The notes beneath the pieces were generated by a model. The model had not been told where the DNA came from. It was given only the letters and a program-made list of their open reading frames with translations, and made no database searches. Source: Bacilli bacterium (GTDB taxonomy: Bacteria; Bacillota; Bacilli; Bacillales; Amphibacillaceae). From it: a DNA stretch of 36,438 nucleotides. Numbering within the stretch: the first letter of the stretch is position 1; the number at the start of each line of letters is the position of its first letter. Positions 7,635 through 15,768 of the stretch are shown here, piece after piece. The DNA is taken from contig DUPD01000055.1 of the NCBI GenBank assembly GCA_012838505.1, positions 1 through 36,438 on the forward strand. Direction: 5' to 3'. The translations under genes were made by a program, and so were the position numbers.

Positions 7635-8477
7635 TTATTCGATATACCAGCCTAGTCCGAGTGAACCTTCGCCGAGGTGGGTTCCGATCACAGCACCGAA
7701 ATAGCTTAACTCAATTGTTGCATTTGGAAAACGAGCTCTCAGTTCTTCCGCAAACGACTCGCCCAGTTCGGGTGCATTCGCATGGATTACTGTTGCGCGA
7801 ATTGGTTTTCCAGTGTCTGCATCTTGCGCAAAAAGTTCAACAATCCGCTTGAGCGCTTTTTTCTGCGTGCGAATTTTTTCAAAAGGAACGATCTTGGTGT
7901 CAACGAAATGGAGGATCGGTTTAACTTGGAGCATGCTCCCGACGAGTGCTTGTGTTCCGCTTAAGCGACCGCCGCGATGCAAGTGTTGTAGATCATCGAC
8001 AACGAAATAGGCACGCATTGACTGCTTCATTTCATTTAGACGTGCAATGATTGCATCCGGCGCGATGCCTTGCTCGACCATTTTTGCCGCTTCAATGACA
8101 TAAAAACCTTGTGGCAAACAGCTGACTTCCGAATCGAATGGATAGACTTCGATATTCTCAACCATTCTACCGGCTGTTTGCATCGTCGCAAACGTACCAC
8201 TAATTCCACTCGACAAATGAATCGCGATCGCTGCATCATAATCTTGCGCAAGCTCAGTCAATTTATCTGTCAGGTAGCCAATTGAAGGCTGTGATGTCTT
8301 CGGCAATTCCTTTGCTTCCCGCACAAGCGCATAAAACTCCTCCGCCGACAACTCCGTCTCTTCCTCATATGATTGATTACCAAAATTCACACTCAACGGT
8401 GCAACAATAATATTATATCTCTCTCGAATCTCTTCTGGAATATAAGATGTACTATCAGTTATAATTGCAACTTTCAT
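7635..8477 (-). CDS. degV: DegV-family fatty-acid-binding protein
   Basis: The 280-residue protein begins MKVAIITDSTSYIPEE, the DegV signature, and has SSGISGTFATMQTAGRM near residues 90-106 and RGGRLSGTQALVGSMLQVKP near 170. DegV (FakB-like) proteins bind a fatty acid in a cleft between two domains and present it to the FakA kinase. The conserved serine of SSGISGTF contacts the carboxylate. Several Bacilli keep degV next to degSU, as here. It has its own terminator downstream and is separated from degU by another, so it is probably a monocistronic unit. Confidence 0.95.
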   Translation of the reverse strand: MKVAIITDSTSYIPEEIRERYNIIVAPLSVNFGNQSYEEETELSAEEFYALVREAKELPKTSQPSIGYLTDKLTELAQDYDAAIAIHLSSGISGTFATMQTAGRMVENIEVYPFDSEVSCLPQGFYVIEAAKMVEQGIAPDAIIARLNEMKQSMRAYFVVDDLQHLHRGGRLSGTQALVGSMLQVKPILHFVDTKIVPFEKIRTQKKALKRIVELFAQDADTGKPIRATVIHANAPELGESFAEELRARFPNATIELSYFGAVIGTHLGEGSLGLGWYIE

Positions 8478-8600
8478 AATCTGGACCTAACCTTCCTTAG
8501 TTAATAAATATAAGCATACACCTATTCTAGCGGAATCCATTGGGAAAACCTAGCTTTTTAAGAAACTATTTTATTAAAAATTCACCTTCGCTTGACACAA

Positions 8601-8638
8601 AAAACAATCTAGTGATAATCACTCAGCTAGATTGTTTT
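8601..8638 (-). terminator. Rho-independent terminator of degU
   Basis: A perfect 12-bp stem, AAAACAATCTAG (8601-8612) with CTAGATTGTTTT (8627-8638), is followed on the minus strand by a T run (TTTTTTGTGTC). It lies just after the degU stop and before the degV start. Confidence 0.88.
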
Positions 8639-8656
8639 AGAAATGTCGTGCCTAAA

Positions 8657-9331
8657 TTATAAAACTTCAACCCAACCGTTGCGAATTGCCATAACAACAG
8701 CTTGCGTTCGGTCGTTTACATTCATCTTTTGTAGAATGTTACTGACGTGGTTCTTAACTGTTTTTTCACTAATAAATAAGTGCTCAGAAATTGCACGGTT
8801 ACTTTTACCGTCTGCCAAAAGTTGTAATACTTCACATTCACGGCGCGTCAACAGATGTAATGGTTTACGATATTCGATATCCTCAATACTTCCAGATTGG
8901 ACTTTACTAAGCCTTTGAAATTCTTTGACTAGATTATGTGTGACTTTCGGGTGTAAGTATGAGCCGCCTTCACTGACAATTTTGATTGCGTCAATGAGTG
9001 CATCTGAATCCATTTCTTTAAGTAAATAACCATTCGCACCCGATTTTAATGCATGGGTTACGTAGTTTTCATCGTCGTGGATCGATAGAATAATTACATG
9101 AACTTCAGGATATTTAGCAAAGATGCGTTTCGTTGCTTGAACACCATCAACCTTTGGCATGTTAATATCCATTAAAACAATGTCAGGTTGATATTTTTCT
9201 ACGAGACTTAAGGCTTCATCACCGTCTGCTCCCTCTGCAACAACTTCGAAGCTATCTTCAAAATCTAAAATCCGCTTAACCCCTTCGCGAAACAATACGT
9301 GGTCGTCAATAATAACTATTTTCTTCGTCAT
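8657..9331 (-). CDS. degU: DegU, NarL/LuxR-family response regulator
   Basis: This 224-residue protein has a receiver domain (residues 1-120) with acidic residues D9/D10, phospho-acceptor D55 in [10 protein letters not shown] and the lysine of LLKEMD, and a C-terminal LuxR-type HTH ([20 protein letters not shown], then [15 protein letters not shown]). In B. subtilis DegU, phosphorylated by DegS, controls exoenzymes, competence, flagella and biofilm matrix. Length and motifs match the B. subtilis protein (229 aa, D56). It is transcribed after degS but has its own extended -10 promoter in the intergenic gap. Confidence 0.97.
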   Translation of the reverse strand: MTKKIVIIDDHVLFREGVKRILDFEDSFEVVAEGADGDEALSLVEKYQPDIVLMDINMPKVDGVQATKRIFAKYPEVHVIILSIHDDENYVTHALKSGANGYLLKEMDSDALIDAIKIVSEGGSYLHPKVTHNLVKEFQRLSKVQSGSIEDIEYRKPLHLLTRRECEVLQLLADGKSNRAISEHLFISEKTVKNHVSNILQKMNVNDRTQAVVMAIRNGWVEVL

Positions 9332-9390
9332 TTCTATTCCTCCATCTGCTTTCTATCCAAGCAATTCCAGACAACATTCTACGAGTAAAA

Positions 9391-9399
9391 ATTATAGCA
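9391..9399 (-). promoter_or_regulatory. degU-specific extended -10 promoter
   Basis: The minus strand reads TGCTATAAT, a perfect -10 with the TGN extension, about 60 bases before the degU ATG. No good -35 hexamer stands 17 bases upstream, although TTGTTC lies 12 bases away. The 225-base degS-degU gap is otherwise AT-rich and without genes. In B. subtilis degU also has promoters of its own downstream of degS. Confidence 0.6.
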
Positions 9400-9556
9400 C
9401 AATTTTGTGAACAATGTATGAATTAATAAACGATATTAAATGTGTGTCTGAAAAACACTGAACAAAGTCATCAAACAGTTCTTTATTTTTACAGTTTCTT
9501 AATTCTAATTATACATTATTTTAATACAAATACAGCATTATAATCAATTTGTATCA

Positions 9557-10687
9557 TTACTTTAATGGGATTTTAACATAGACTGTTGTCCCGTCCCCAA
9601 TTTTGGAGTTAATTGTTATTTCTCCAGCTAACATTTCTACTCGCTCTCGCATGCCAATTAGCCCAAATGATTTTTCACTCTTCTTAGCTAAATCAAAACC
9701 GACCCCGTCATCTCGAATTGAAACGGAAACTTGATTCTTTTCATTTCGAATATTGACATGAATCTGATCGGCGGCTGCATGCTTAACTGCGTTTTGGACA
9801 GATTCCTGAATTAAGCGAAAGAGTGCAACTTCATATTTGGAGGCAAGCCGATCTACACTGCCATGTTCAGATAAAGTAATCGTCAAATTATTATATTCTT
9901 CGAGATCAGCTAAATATTTTCGGATCGTTGGTACAAGTCCCAAATCGTCTAGCGCCATTGGTCGTAAGTTGTAAATAATCCGACGTACTTCTTGTAGCGA
10001 GCTCCGAACCATTGATCGCATGCTCTTCATTTCAACCAAAGCCTCTTCACCACTGCGTTCTCTAAATGTCCGATCAACAAGGTCTGCTCTTAATAAGATA
10101 TTAGCAAGCATTTGAGCAGGGCCATCGTGGATTTCTCGTGAAATTCGGCGTCGTTCTTCTTCTTGAGTTTCAATAATTTTTAAACCGAATGATTGTTTCT
10201 GATTAGCGTCTTCTATTAATTCACTGATTTGCTTAAAATCATCGGTTAAATAGTTAGAGATCACTGAGACTTTTGAAACAAGGGCTGAGCCTTTTTCAAT
10301 CATTTCTTCGAGTGATTTTAAGCGACGTTCAATAAAATCACGTTTTTGTCTTAATGATATTTCTCGTTCACGGACCATTTTTAATTTCGTTTGAATCTCA
10401 TGGGCTGTCTCATAGACCTCTTTGATCTGCGCTTCCGTATATACATTAAAGTTCTTGCTAACTTGAGCAAGCCGATTGCGATAAAGTCGGACTTCTTTTT
10501 CAAGTTGATCGCCTTTAACGATCATTTTTTGGACTTTATCTCTCGTTTCTACTAACTCTTCAGTTAACACTTTATATTCTTCTCTTGACGACTCTGTTAT
10601 CTCATAGATTTCACCTTTGCTTTTATCAACAACGTCAAGCATGCTATCAATTATTTCATCAAATTTTTTTTCATTAATTTGTCTCAT
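9557..10687 (-). CDS. degS: DegS, cytoplasmic sensor histidine kinase
   Basis: The 376-residue protein lacks membrane segments. It has the DegS sensory region (about residues 10-160, largely coiled coil), a HisKA_3 dimerisation domain with phospho-acceptor H187 in RRISREIHDGPAQ, and a HATPase domain (NAVKHAAADQIHV, DDGVGFD, SFGLIGMRERVEMLAGE). DegS phosphorylates and dephosphorylates DegU. The length equals that of the B. subtilis protein closely (385). A candidate promoter with an extended -10 lies about 40 bases before the start. Confidence 0.97.
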   Translation of the reverse strand: MRQINEKKFDEIIDSMLDVVDKSKGEIYEITESSREEYKVLTEELVETRDKVQKMIVKGDQLEKEVRLYRNRLAQVSKNFNVYTEAQIKEVYETAHEIQTKLKMVREREISLRQKRDFIERRLKSLEEMIEKGSALVSKVSVISNYLTDDFKQISELIEDANQKQSFGLKIIETQEEERRRISREIHDGPAQMLANILLRADLVDRTFRERSGEEALVEMKSMRSMVRSSLQEVRRIIYNLRPMALDDLGLVPTIRKYLADLEEYNNLTITLSEHGSVDRLASKYEVALFRLIQESVQNAVKHAAADQIHVNIRNEKNQVSVSIRDDGVGFDLAKKSEKSFGLIGMRERVEMLAGEITINSKIGDGTTVYVKIPLK

Positions 10688-10722
10688 CGGTTAGCTCCTA
10701 TAACTAGCTATTTAATAATTTA

Positions 10723-10751
10723 ATAATAGCATATTTCACTCAGAGCTTAAA
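10723..10751 (-). promoter_or_regulatory. Candidate sigma-A promoter for degS
   Basis: On the minus strand TTTAAG (10746-10751) and TATTAT (10723-10728) are 17 bases apart, and the -10 is preceded by TGC. The -35 matches the consensus at only three of six positions. Confidence 0.4.
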
Positions 10752-10804
10752 AATGATAAGATAATAACCTAATGATTTATGAACAATAGCTAACGCTAAG
10801 TACC

Positions 10805-10834
10805 TTGTAGAATCTTAATTGTAAGCGTTATAAT
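10805..10834 (+). promoter_or_regulatory. Promoter with overlapping cre-like site upstream of the yesL remnant
   Basis: TTGTAG (10805-10810) and a perfect TATAAT (10829-10834) are 18 bases apart. TTGTAAGCGTTATAA (10819-10833) matches the CcpA operator consensus WTGNAANCGNWNNCW at every position but one. It suggests a once-regulated carbohydrate operon whose structural genes are now gone. Confidence 0.55.
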
Positions 10835-10874
10835 AAAGCTAACTTGTATTTTAGTATAACTCAAGGAGGCCATT

Positions 10875-11021
10875 ATGACACAATCTTTATATAAATTTAC
10901 AGTATGGATTTCTCAATTGGCGATCTTAAATTTGCTTTGGCTTGGCTTTAGTTTACGCCGTCTGTTGAACTTGTTCCTCTGCATTGCCCCTCAACATCTC
11001 AGCCACTTGATTAAAAATTAA
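10875..11021 (+). pseudogene. Remnant of a YesL-like (DUF624) membrane protein gene
   Basis: A perfect AAGGAGG lies seven bases before the ATG. The first ~27 residues (MTQSLYKFTVWISQLAIL, NLLWLGFSL) match the opening of DUF624/YesL proteins, which normally run 200-230 residues with several membrane helices. After that the frame changes character (RRLLNLFLCIAPQHL) and stops at 48 residues, because it runs antisense through another gene fragment. YesL genes usually head yesL-yesM-yesN groups that control and transport plant polysaccharide oligomers. It is seen as a truncated 5' end; family assignment by motif is moderately sure. Confidence 0.6.
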
Positions 11022-11114
11022 ATAACTAACTGTGAAGAGGACAATCAGGAGCACAATTAAATAAACTGCCAAAATCTGATTCCTCAACGTATTCCACCGC
11101 TCAAAAAACCGCAC
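10953..11114 (-). pseudogene. Remnant of a YesM-like sensor histidine kinase gene (5' end only)
   Basis: From a GTG six bases after AAAGGAGG, 53 codons encode MRFFERWNTLRNQILAVYLI followed by a hydrophobic helix and a YLIFNQVAEMLRGNAEEQVQ segment. This is the N-terminal membrane segment and start of the extracellular sensor of YesM-type kinases, normally 570-600 residues. The frame ends exactly where the yesL-like fragment on the other strand begins. The HAMP, His_kinase and ATPase domains are missing. It could instead be a small single-pass membrane protein, but that is less likely. Confidence 0.55.
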
Positions 11115-11169
11115 AAAACCCCTCCTTTGCAATGGAGTGAAACCTATCTAATGTGAATATAAATCACGA

Positions 11170-11199
11170 ATAATAGCATTCAAGCTTTGATTTGAACAA
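11170..11199 (-). promoter_or_regulatory. Candidate promoter for the yesM-like remnant
   Basis: On the minus strand TTGTTC (11194-11199) and TATTAT (11170-11175) are 18 bases apart, with TGC before the -10. It lies about 55 bases before the GTG of the kinase fragment, so the fragment kept its own control region. Confidence 0.4.
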
Positions 11200-11251
11200 T
11201 TATTATTTGTATGTTTCTATTCACTTTTGCGATTGATAGAAACTGCGTATA

Positions 11252-11434
11252 GTCATCTGAAGACACGAAGACTCCAGCGGGAATAGGACAAGGAAAGCCC
11301 CGACAGCGATACATCGCACGAAGGAAATTGCTCTTTATTTCCGAGGATGAGCCGAAGATCCACTTTTGGAGCGATTTTTGCTACAAAAGTTAGCTGAGGC
11401 CATCCCCGCGGAACGCGAAGTGTCTTCAGATGAC
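11252..11434. repeat. 183-bp palindromic repeat with 15-bp terminal inverted repeats
   Basis: The ends are GTCATCTGAAGACAC (11252-11266) and its exact reverse complement (11420-11434). The inside is GC-rich compared with its surroundings and has the CCGCGGAACGCGAAG and GACTCCAGCGGGAATAGGAC blocks of a repeat dispersed in Bacillus and Oceanobacillus genomes. It contains an apparent 64-codon reading frame, which I regard as spurious. The right end is 159 bases before yvyE. No transposase is present, so it would have to be mobilised in trans if at all. Confidence 0.8.
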
Positions 11435-11542
11435 GTTCCTCACACAAGAGTCATTCATTTTTTCATCCTAATCAATCCATTTGATTCCATCATAGCAATT
11501 GAAGAAATATTTGTCTATTTACTAAAAATAGATGTCGTCTGC

Positions 11543-11571
11543 TTTACCTTATCTCGTTAACTGCTTATAAT
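11543..11571 (+). promoter_or_regulatory. Sigma-A promoter for yvyE
   Basis: TTTACC (11543-11548) and TATAAT (11566-11571) are 17 bases apart, and AGGAGG begins ten bases later. The very short leader fits a constitutive gene. Confidence 0.6.
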
Positions 11572-11593
11572 AAGAATGATAGGAGGTTTTTAA

Positions 11594-12232
11594 GTGTTAG
11601 AAACTTACTTAACTGTTCAAACACAAGGACAGGCTGAACTGATGATCCAAAAATCCCGATTTATCGGACACATAAAAAGAACCGAAACAGAAGAAGAAGC
11701 ACAAGAATTTATTCGACAAATAAAAAAAGAACATAGCCAAGCAACACACAACTGCTCAGCATACCTAATCGGCGAACACGACCAAATTCAAAAAGCAAAC
11801 GATGATGGCGAACCAAGCGGAACAGCCGGCGTACCAATGCTCGAAGTACTCAAGAAAAACGAACTGAAAGACACAACCATCGTCGTCACCAGGTACTATG
11901 GCGGCATTAAGCTTGGTGCAGGCGGACTCATTCGGGCATACTCAAAATCAACATCAGAAGCACTAAAAGCAACTGGCATCGTCAAGCGCCAATTAATGAA
12001 AAACATCTCAATCACGGTTGAATACCCGCTTTTAGGGAAAATAGAAAACGAACTACGCAACAACAATCATTTAATCGTTGAGATCGATTATCTCGAACAC
12101 GTCACATTTAATGTCGTCGTTGCGGTCAATCAAGTTGAATCATTCACCGACTGGATCATCGACTTAACAAGTGACAATGTAAAGATTGAATTAAAACAAG
12201 ATCAATACATCGAAATCCCTTACGAAACATAA
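11594..12232 (+). CDS. yvyE: YigZ/IMPACT-family protein YvyE
   Basis: This 212-residue protein has the UPF0029/IMPACT N-terminal domain with the signature AYLIGEHDQIQKANDDGEPS, GTAGVPMLEVL and VTRYYGGIKLGAGGLIRAYS, followed by the DUF1949 C-terminal ferredoxin-like domain. In eukaryotes IMPACT modulates a translation kinase; the bacterial role is not settled. The start is GTG, with AGGAGG seven bases before it. The gene is divergent from degS, as yvyE is in B. subtilis. Confidence 0.94.
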   Translation: MLETYLTVQTQGQAELMIQKSRFIGHIKRTETEEEAQEFIRQIKKEHSQATHNCSAYLIGEHDQIQKANDDGEPSGTAGVPMLEVLKKNELKDTTIVVTRYYGGIKLGAGGLIRAYSKSTSEALKATGIVKRQLMKNISITVEYPLLGKIENELRNNNHLIVEIDYLEHVTFNVVVAVNQVESFTDWIIDLTSDNVKIELKQDQYIEIPYET

Positions 12233-12269
12233 ACTAAACAATTAGCTATTTTGACAGGAGGCGTAGTGA

Positions 12270-12839
12270 TTGAAAAAACTTGCAACATTACTCATGATCA
12301 TTGGCATTGCATTTCTCGGCTTTGGCATTTACCAATATGTAAACATCCAAATTGCCGAAAAGAAAACACATAGTGAAGCAGAAGAATTACTAGCTCGGGC
12401 ATATGCAGAGCCAAACAAAGAGATTATTTTTGAACCAGAGATTGGTGACGCGATCGGCTTGCTCAATATTGACAAGATCGACGCATCGATCGCTATTATT
12501 GAAGGAACTGACCCAGAAGAACTAAAACACGGGGTTGGTCACATGGCACAGACCGCCTTACCAGGGGAAAATGATCAAATCTTATTATCCGGACACCGCG
12601 ACACAGTGTTCACCCGCCTAGGTGAAATTGAAATCGGTGACATTATTGAAATTGAACTTCCTTATGGCACATTCGAATATGAGATGGTCGATTCAATTAT
12701 TGTTAGTGCTAACGATACGTCAGTCATTGGCTCTACCGCACCAAATGAAGAGCTTGTCATTTCAACTTGTTACCCATTCGGTTATATCGGGAGCGCACCT
12801 GATCGCTATGTCATTTACGCTGTCCCAGTAGAAAAATGA
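12270..12839 (+). CDS. Class D-type sortase
   Basis: The 189-residue protein has an N-terminal membrane anchor (residues 5-24) and a sortase beta-barrel with catalytic H109 in LLSGHRDTVF, C167 in VISTCYPF and R179 in SAPDRYVIY. The GHRDTVF and TCYPF context is that of class D sortases, which cleave LPxTG-like motifs on the outer face of the membrane and join proteins to peptidoglycan. Start is TTG with GGAGG eight bases before it. No substrate protein with a sorting signal is in the window. The stop is 14 bases before the penicillin-binding protein start, so the two are probably one operon. Confidence 0.92.
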   Translation: MKKLATLLMIIGIAFLGFGIYQYVNIQIAEKKTHSEAEELLARAYAEPNKEIIFEPEIGDAIGLLNIDKIDASIAIIEGTDPEELKHGVGHMAQTALPGENDQILLSGHRDTVFTRLGEIEIGDIIEIELPYGTFEYEMVDSIIVSANDTSVIGSTAPNEELVISTCYPFGYIGSAPDRYVIYAVPVEK

Positions 12840-12853
12840 CCAGGAGTGGTTTT

Positions 12854-14908
12854 ATGAAAAAATTGACTTACCTAATCATCGGTTTATCCGTCATGTTTAT
12901 TCTCGTCAGTTGTGCTGAGGATGAAGAGGCGGAAGTTATTTTACCAGAAGAACGATTCGAAGCATATATTGAGTTATGGCAAGACTATGACTTTGATCAA
13001 ATGTATGACATGTTATCTGAGGAAACAAAAGCAACTTATAGTCGTGAAGAGTTTGTTGATCGTTATCAAAAAATTTATCAAGATTTAGAGATTGATGAAT
13101 TGGTGATCGAGTACACATTACCGGAACACCCTGAACCTCTAGATGGTGAGGAGATTGTCTATCCAACAACATTTCCATTCACGGTCCAACAGCAATCAAT
13201 TGTGAATGAAATCAAGTTTACAGCTGAAATCACAATGGTTGAACGGATAATTCCGGTTGACGAGGAAGAAACAATCAGTGACTGGGATGTCGAATGGCAT
13301 CCGGGATTGATTTTTCCTGAATTAGCAAACGGGGGCACAATTACTCTCGTCTCAACGCCAACCACGAGAGGGGAAATTTTTGACCGAAACGGAAAAAGTT
13401 TAGCGGTCACTGATAAGGTCTATGAAATTGGGGTCGATCCTGGAAGATTCACTGAAAATCGGGACGCAGAAATTGAAGATTTAGCCGCACTGCTTGATAT
13501 GAGCGTTAATGCGATTGATTCGGCATTAAGCCAGGGCTGGGTCTCTGACGGGATGTTCGTCCCATTAAAAACAGTTCCAGCTGATGATGATGACTACATT
13601 GCAGAGCTAATCGCGATTCCGCCAGTCATTGCTCAATCACAGACAGGGCGGTCTTATCCATATGGTGAGAGCCTTGCCCATTTGATTGGTTATGTCGGGC
13701 AAATCAATGAGGAAGAATTAGAAAATGATGAAGACGGTGTTTATTCCCAAACGGATTTGATTGGCAAGAGAGGGATCGAACAACTTTTTGAAGCACGCTT
13801 ACGCGGTGAGGCTGGGATTCGAATCATTGTTGAGAGTGAGACGAGCAAAATTGGAATCGCTGAAAAGCCGCCAGTTCCTGGTGAAGATATTCATTTAACG
13901 ATTGATGCTGACCTCCAAGAGATGATTTTTCAAGCTTATGACGGCGATGCAGGGACGGCTGCCGCGATCGATCCTCATAGTGGGGAGACACTTGCGCTCG
14001 TATCAAGCCCGTCATTTGATCCGCATGATTTTACTTATGGGATTAGTCAGGCAAAATATAATGATCTTGTTGAAAATCCAGATCAACCGATTTTAAACCG
14101 TTTTGCTTCAACATATTCACCTGGATCTGCGTTCAAGCCAATCACTGCAATGGTTGGTTTAAAAGATGGTGCCATTACCCAAGAGGATCGTATCGAAATT
14201 AACGGGTTAACATGGAGTCGAGATGGTTGGGGCAACTACCAAGTTCGACGCGTTTCTGAATCAGATGGACCTGTCGACCTTAAAGATGCGCTCATCCGCT
14301 CTGACAATATTTATTTTGCCCAAAAAGCTGTTGAAATTGGCGGCGATCAATTCACTAGCGGTTTAGAAGCATTAGGTTTTGGTGAAAGTGGATTAAATTT
14401 CGCCTATCCAATCTATTCAAGTCAAGTTTCAAACAGTGGTGAAATCGACCGCGAGACATTACTTGCTGACTCCGGTTACGGTCAAGGTGAAATTTTGATA
14501 ACCGCATTGCATTTAGCAACAGCATACACACCGATTTTAAATGATGGAACGATGATTCAACCAATTTTGGAAACAAATCAAGAACAGGGACAATCATTTG
14601 CAGACAACTTAATCAGCGCAAATGATGCCGCATATTTACGTGATGCACTTAGACAAGTAGTCGCAGGGCCAAGAGGAACAGCCCGTAGAGCAAACATCGA
14701 TACTGTTGCTTTATCTGGAAAAACAGGGACAGCCGAACTAAAGCAATCAAGCGAAGATGAGCATGCGCAAGAAAATGGTTGGTTCGTTGCCTACCCAGAT
14801 TCACATGACATCATTATTGCGATGATGGTCGAAAATATCGAGGGTCATGGTGGAAGCGGCTACGTCGTTGAAAAACTAACATCGATTTACCAAGACTTAT
14901 ATCAATAA
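12854..14908 (+). CDS. Class B penicillin-binding protein (PBP3/PbpC-like lipoprotein)
   Basis: From the ATG at 12854 (AGGAG eight bases before) the product is 684 residues, close to B. subtilis PbpC (668). A lipoprotein signal peptide ends ILVSC with the lipid cysteine at residue 20. A MecA_N/NTF2-like domain covers about residues 30-155, the dimerisation domain 165-335, and the transpeptidase the rest, with SAFK (S425 nucleophile), SDN (483-485) and KTG (623-625). It would cross-link peptidoglycan stem peptides; relatives have low beta-lactam affinity. A frame opening upstream at 12836 lacks a good ribosome site. The MecA-like N-terminal domain does not by itself show resistance. Confidence 0.94.
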   Translation: MKKLTYLIIGLSVMFILVSCAEDEEAEVILPEERFEAYIELWQDYDFDQMYDMLSEETKATYSREEFVDRYQKIYQDLEIDELVIEYTLPEHPEPLDGEEIVYPTTFPFTVQQQSIVNEIKFTAEITMVERIIPVDEEETISDWDVEWHPGLIFPELANGGTITLVSTPTTRGEIFDRNGKSLAVTDKVYEIGVDPGRFTENRDAEIEDLAALLDMSVNAIDSALSQGWVSDGMFVPLKTVPADDDDYIAELIAIPPVIAQSQTGRSYPYGESLAHLIGYVGQINEEELENDEDGVYSQTDLIGKRGIEQLFEARLRGEAGIRIIVESETSKIGIAEKPPVPGEDIHLTIDADLQEMIFQAYDGDAGTAAAIDPHSGETLALVSSPSFDPHDFTYGISQAKYNDLVENPDQPILNRFASTYSPGSAFKPITAMVGLKDGAITQEDRIEINGLTWSRDGWGNYQVRRVSESDGPVDLKDALIRSDNIYFAQKAVEIGGDQFTSGLEALGFGESGLNFAYPIYSSQVSNSGEIDRETLLADSGYGQGEILITALHLATAYTPILNDGTMIQPILETNQEQGQSFADNLISANDAAYLRDALRQVVAGPRGTARRANIDTVALSGKTGTAELKQSSEDEHAQENGWFVAYPDSHDIIIAMMVENIEGHGGSGYVVEKLTSIYQDLYQ

Positions 14909-14916
14909 TTTTTTTT

Positions 14917-14947
14917 AAAAAACACCTCGATGCGTGAGGTGTTTTTT
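14917..14947. terminator. Bidirectional terminator between the PBP and SurA-like genes
   Basis: AAAAAACACCTC (14917-14928) pairs over 12 bp with GAGGTGTTTTTT (14936-14947) around a 7-base loop. The T or A runs on both sides serve the two convergent genes, whose stops are nine and four bases away. Confidence 0.93.
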
Positions 14948-14950
14948 ATG

Positions 14951-15673
14951 TTATGGTAGTTTTTCTTCAATTTCAGCTTCACCGATCAGTTGATTGAGTC
15001 GATCGTTTAAGGCCATCTGAATCTCCGTTTGAAGCAGTTGATTATGAATTTCTGTTCGAATCTCATCTAACTCAGGTGCTTCCTCCATCTGTTCTGACAA
15101 AATCGCGTAAAAAGCCTCGATATCGTCACTCGACACTCGAATATCAGAAAACTGATCATTAATATAATATTGTTGTAGCAGTGACTTTGCCAAAATTTCA
15201 CGAAAGACCGCTTCTGTATACGGTAATTGTGCTAAAATCTGCTCAAACTCTTCCTCCGAATCAAACTGAGCCTTCGTATCCTGAAAGATTGCCTCGGTTT
15301 CTTGATCGGTAACAATAATTCCTTTCGCAGCTGCATCTTGCGCAAGTAAAGTCTGCTTAATTAAATCCAACATTGCCGACTCACGAACGACAGCCAAATC
15401 ATCAGGCACTTCACCAGATTGGGTTAGTGAATTTTTTATTTCAATATAAACCAAATTGTAACGATTACCATAAACTTCTTCACCATTGACAATAACAACA
15501 ACCTGATCACGATCAACAATTTCTTCAGCTGAGACAATTTCTTCAGTCTCAACCTGCTCCTCAGGCTCTTCAAACTGAAGCTCTTCAGGCAACTCGTTAT
15601 CCTGACCAGAGCAAGCAACAAACAGAGTACTCAATAAGACGAATCCAACAACTAATATTTTATCTGGGCGCAC
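14951..15673 (-). CDS. SurA N-terminal-domain-like lipoprotein (foldase-type, no PPIase domain)
   Basis: The 240-residue product starts at GTG and has a lipoprotein signal with FVACSGQD (lipid cysteine near 21), an acidic linker (residues 24-55) and a helical SurA-N domain: VVVIVNGEEVYGNRYNLV, then MLDLIKQTLLAQDAAAKGI, LPYTEAVFREILAKSLLQ, and a final helix with LDEIRTEIHNQLLQ. This resembles PrsA/SurA chaperones, but the parvulin PPIase domain is missing. It is likely attached outside the membrane and may help fold secreted proteins; that role is inferred. It ends at the shared terminator with the PBP. Confidence 0.78.
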   Translation of the reverse strand: MRPDKILVVGFVLLSTLFVACSGQDNELPEELQFEEPEEQVETEEIVSAEEIVDRDQVVVIVNGEEVYGNRYNLVYIEIKNSLTQSGEVPDDLAVVRESAMLDLIKQTLLAQDAAAKGIIVTDQETEAIFQDTKAQFDSEEEFEQILAQLPYTEAVFREILAKSLLQQYYINDQFSDIRVSSDDIEAFYAILSEQMEEAPELDEIRTEIHNQLLQTEIQMALNDRLNQLIGEAEIEEKLP

Positions 15674-15768
15674 ACCGATTCCCCATTCTTTAAAGATTTC
15701 TTACAGTATATTTTAATTGAAACATGTTTATGCACTTGATTCAAGTGTTTAACGCGGGAGCTGGCAAC

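Noticed and set aside
11253-11447. A 64-codon minus-strand frame that could be a small protein
   Set aside because: It lies almost wholly within the 183-bp palindromic repeat, has no ribosome site, and its composition follows the repeat. Such frames are commonly mis-annotated as hypothetical proteins in Bacillaceae.
12836-12853. Earlier start of the penicillin-binding protein overlapping the sortase stop
   Set aside because: AGGAG lies between this ATG and the one at 12854, and only the later start gives a proper lipoprotein signal peptide.
12854-14908. mecA-type acquired beta-lactam resistance
   Set aside because: The MecA_N domain also occurs in housekeeping PbpC-type proteins of Bacilli; no mecR, mecI or cassette genes are nearby, so resistance cannot be claimed.
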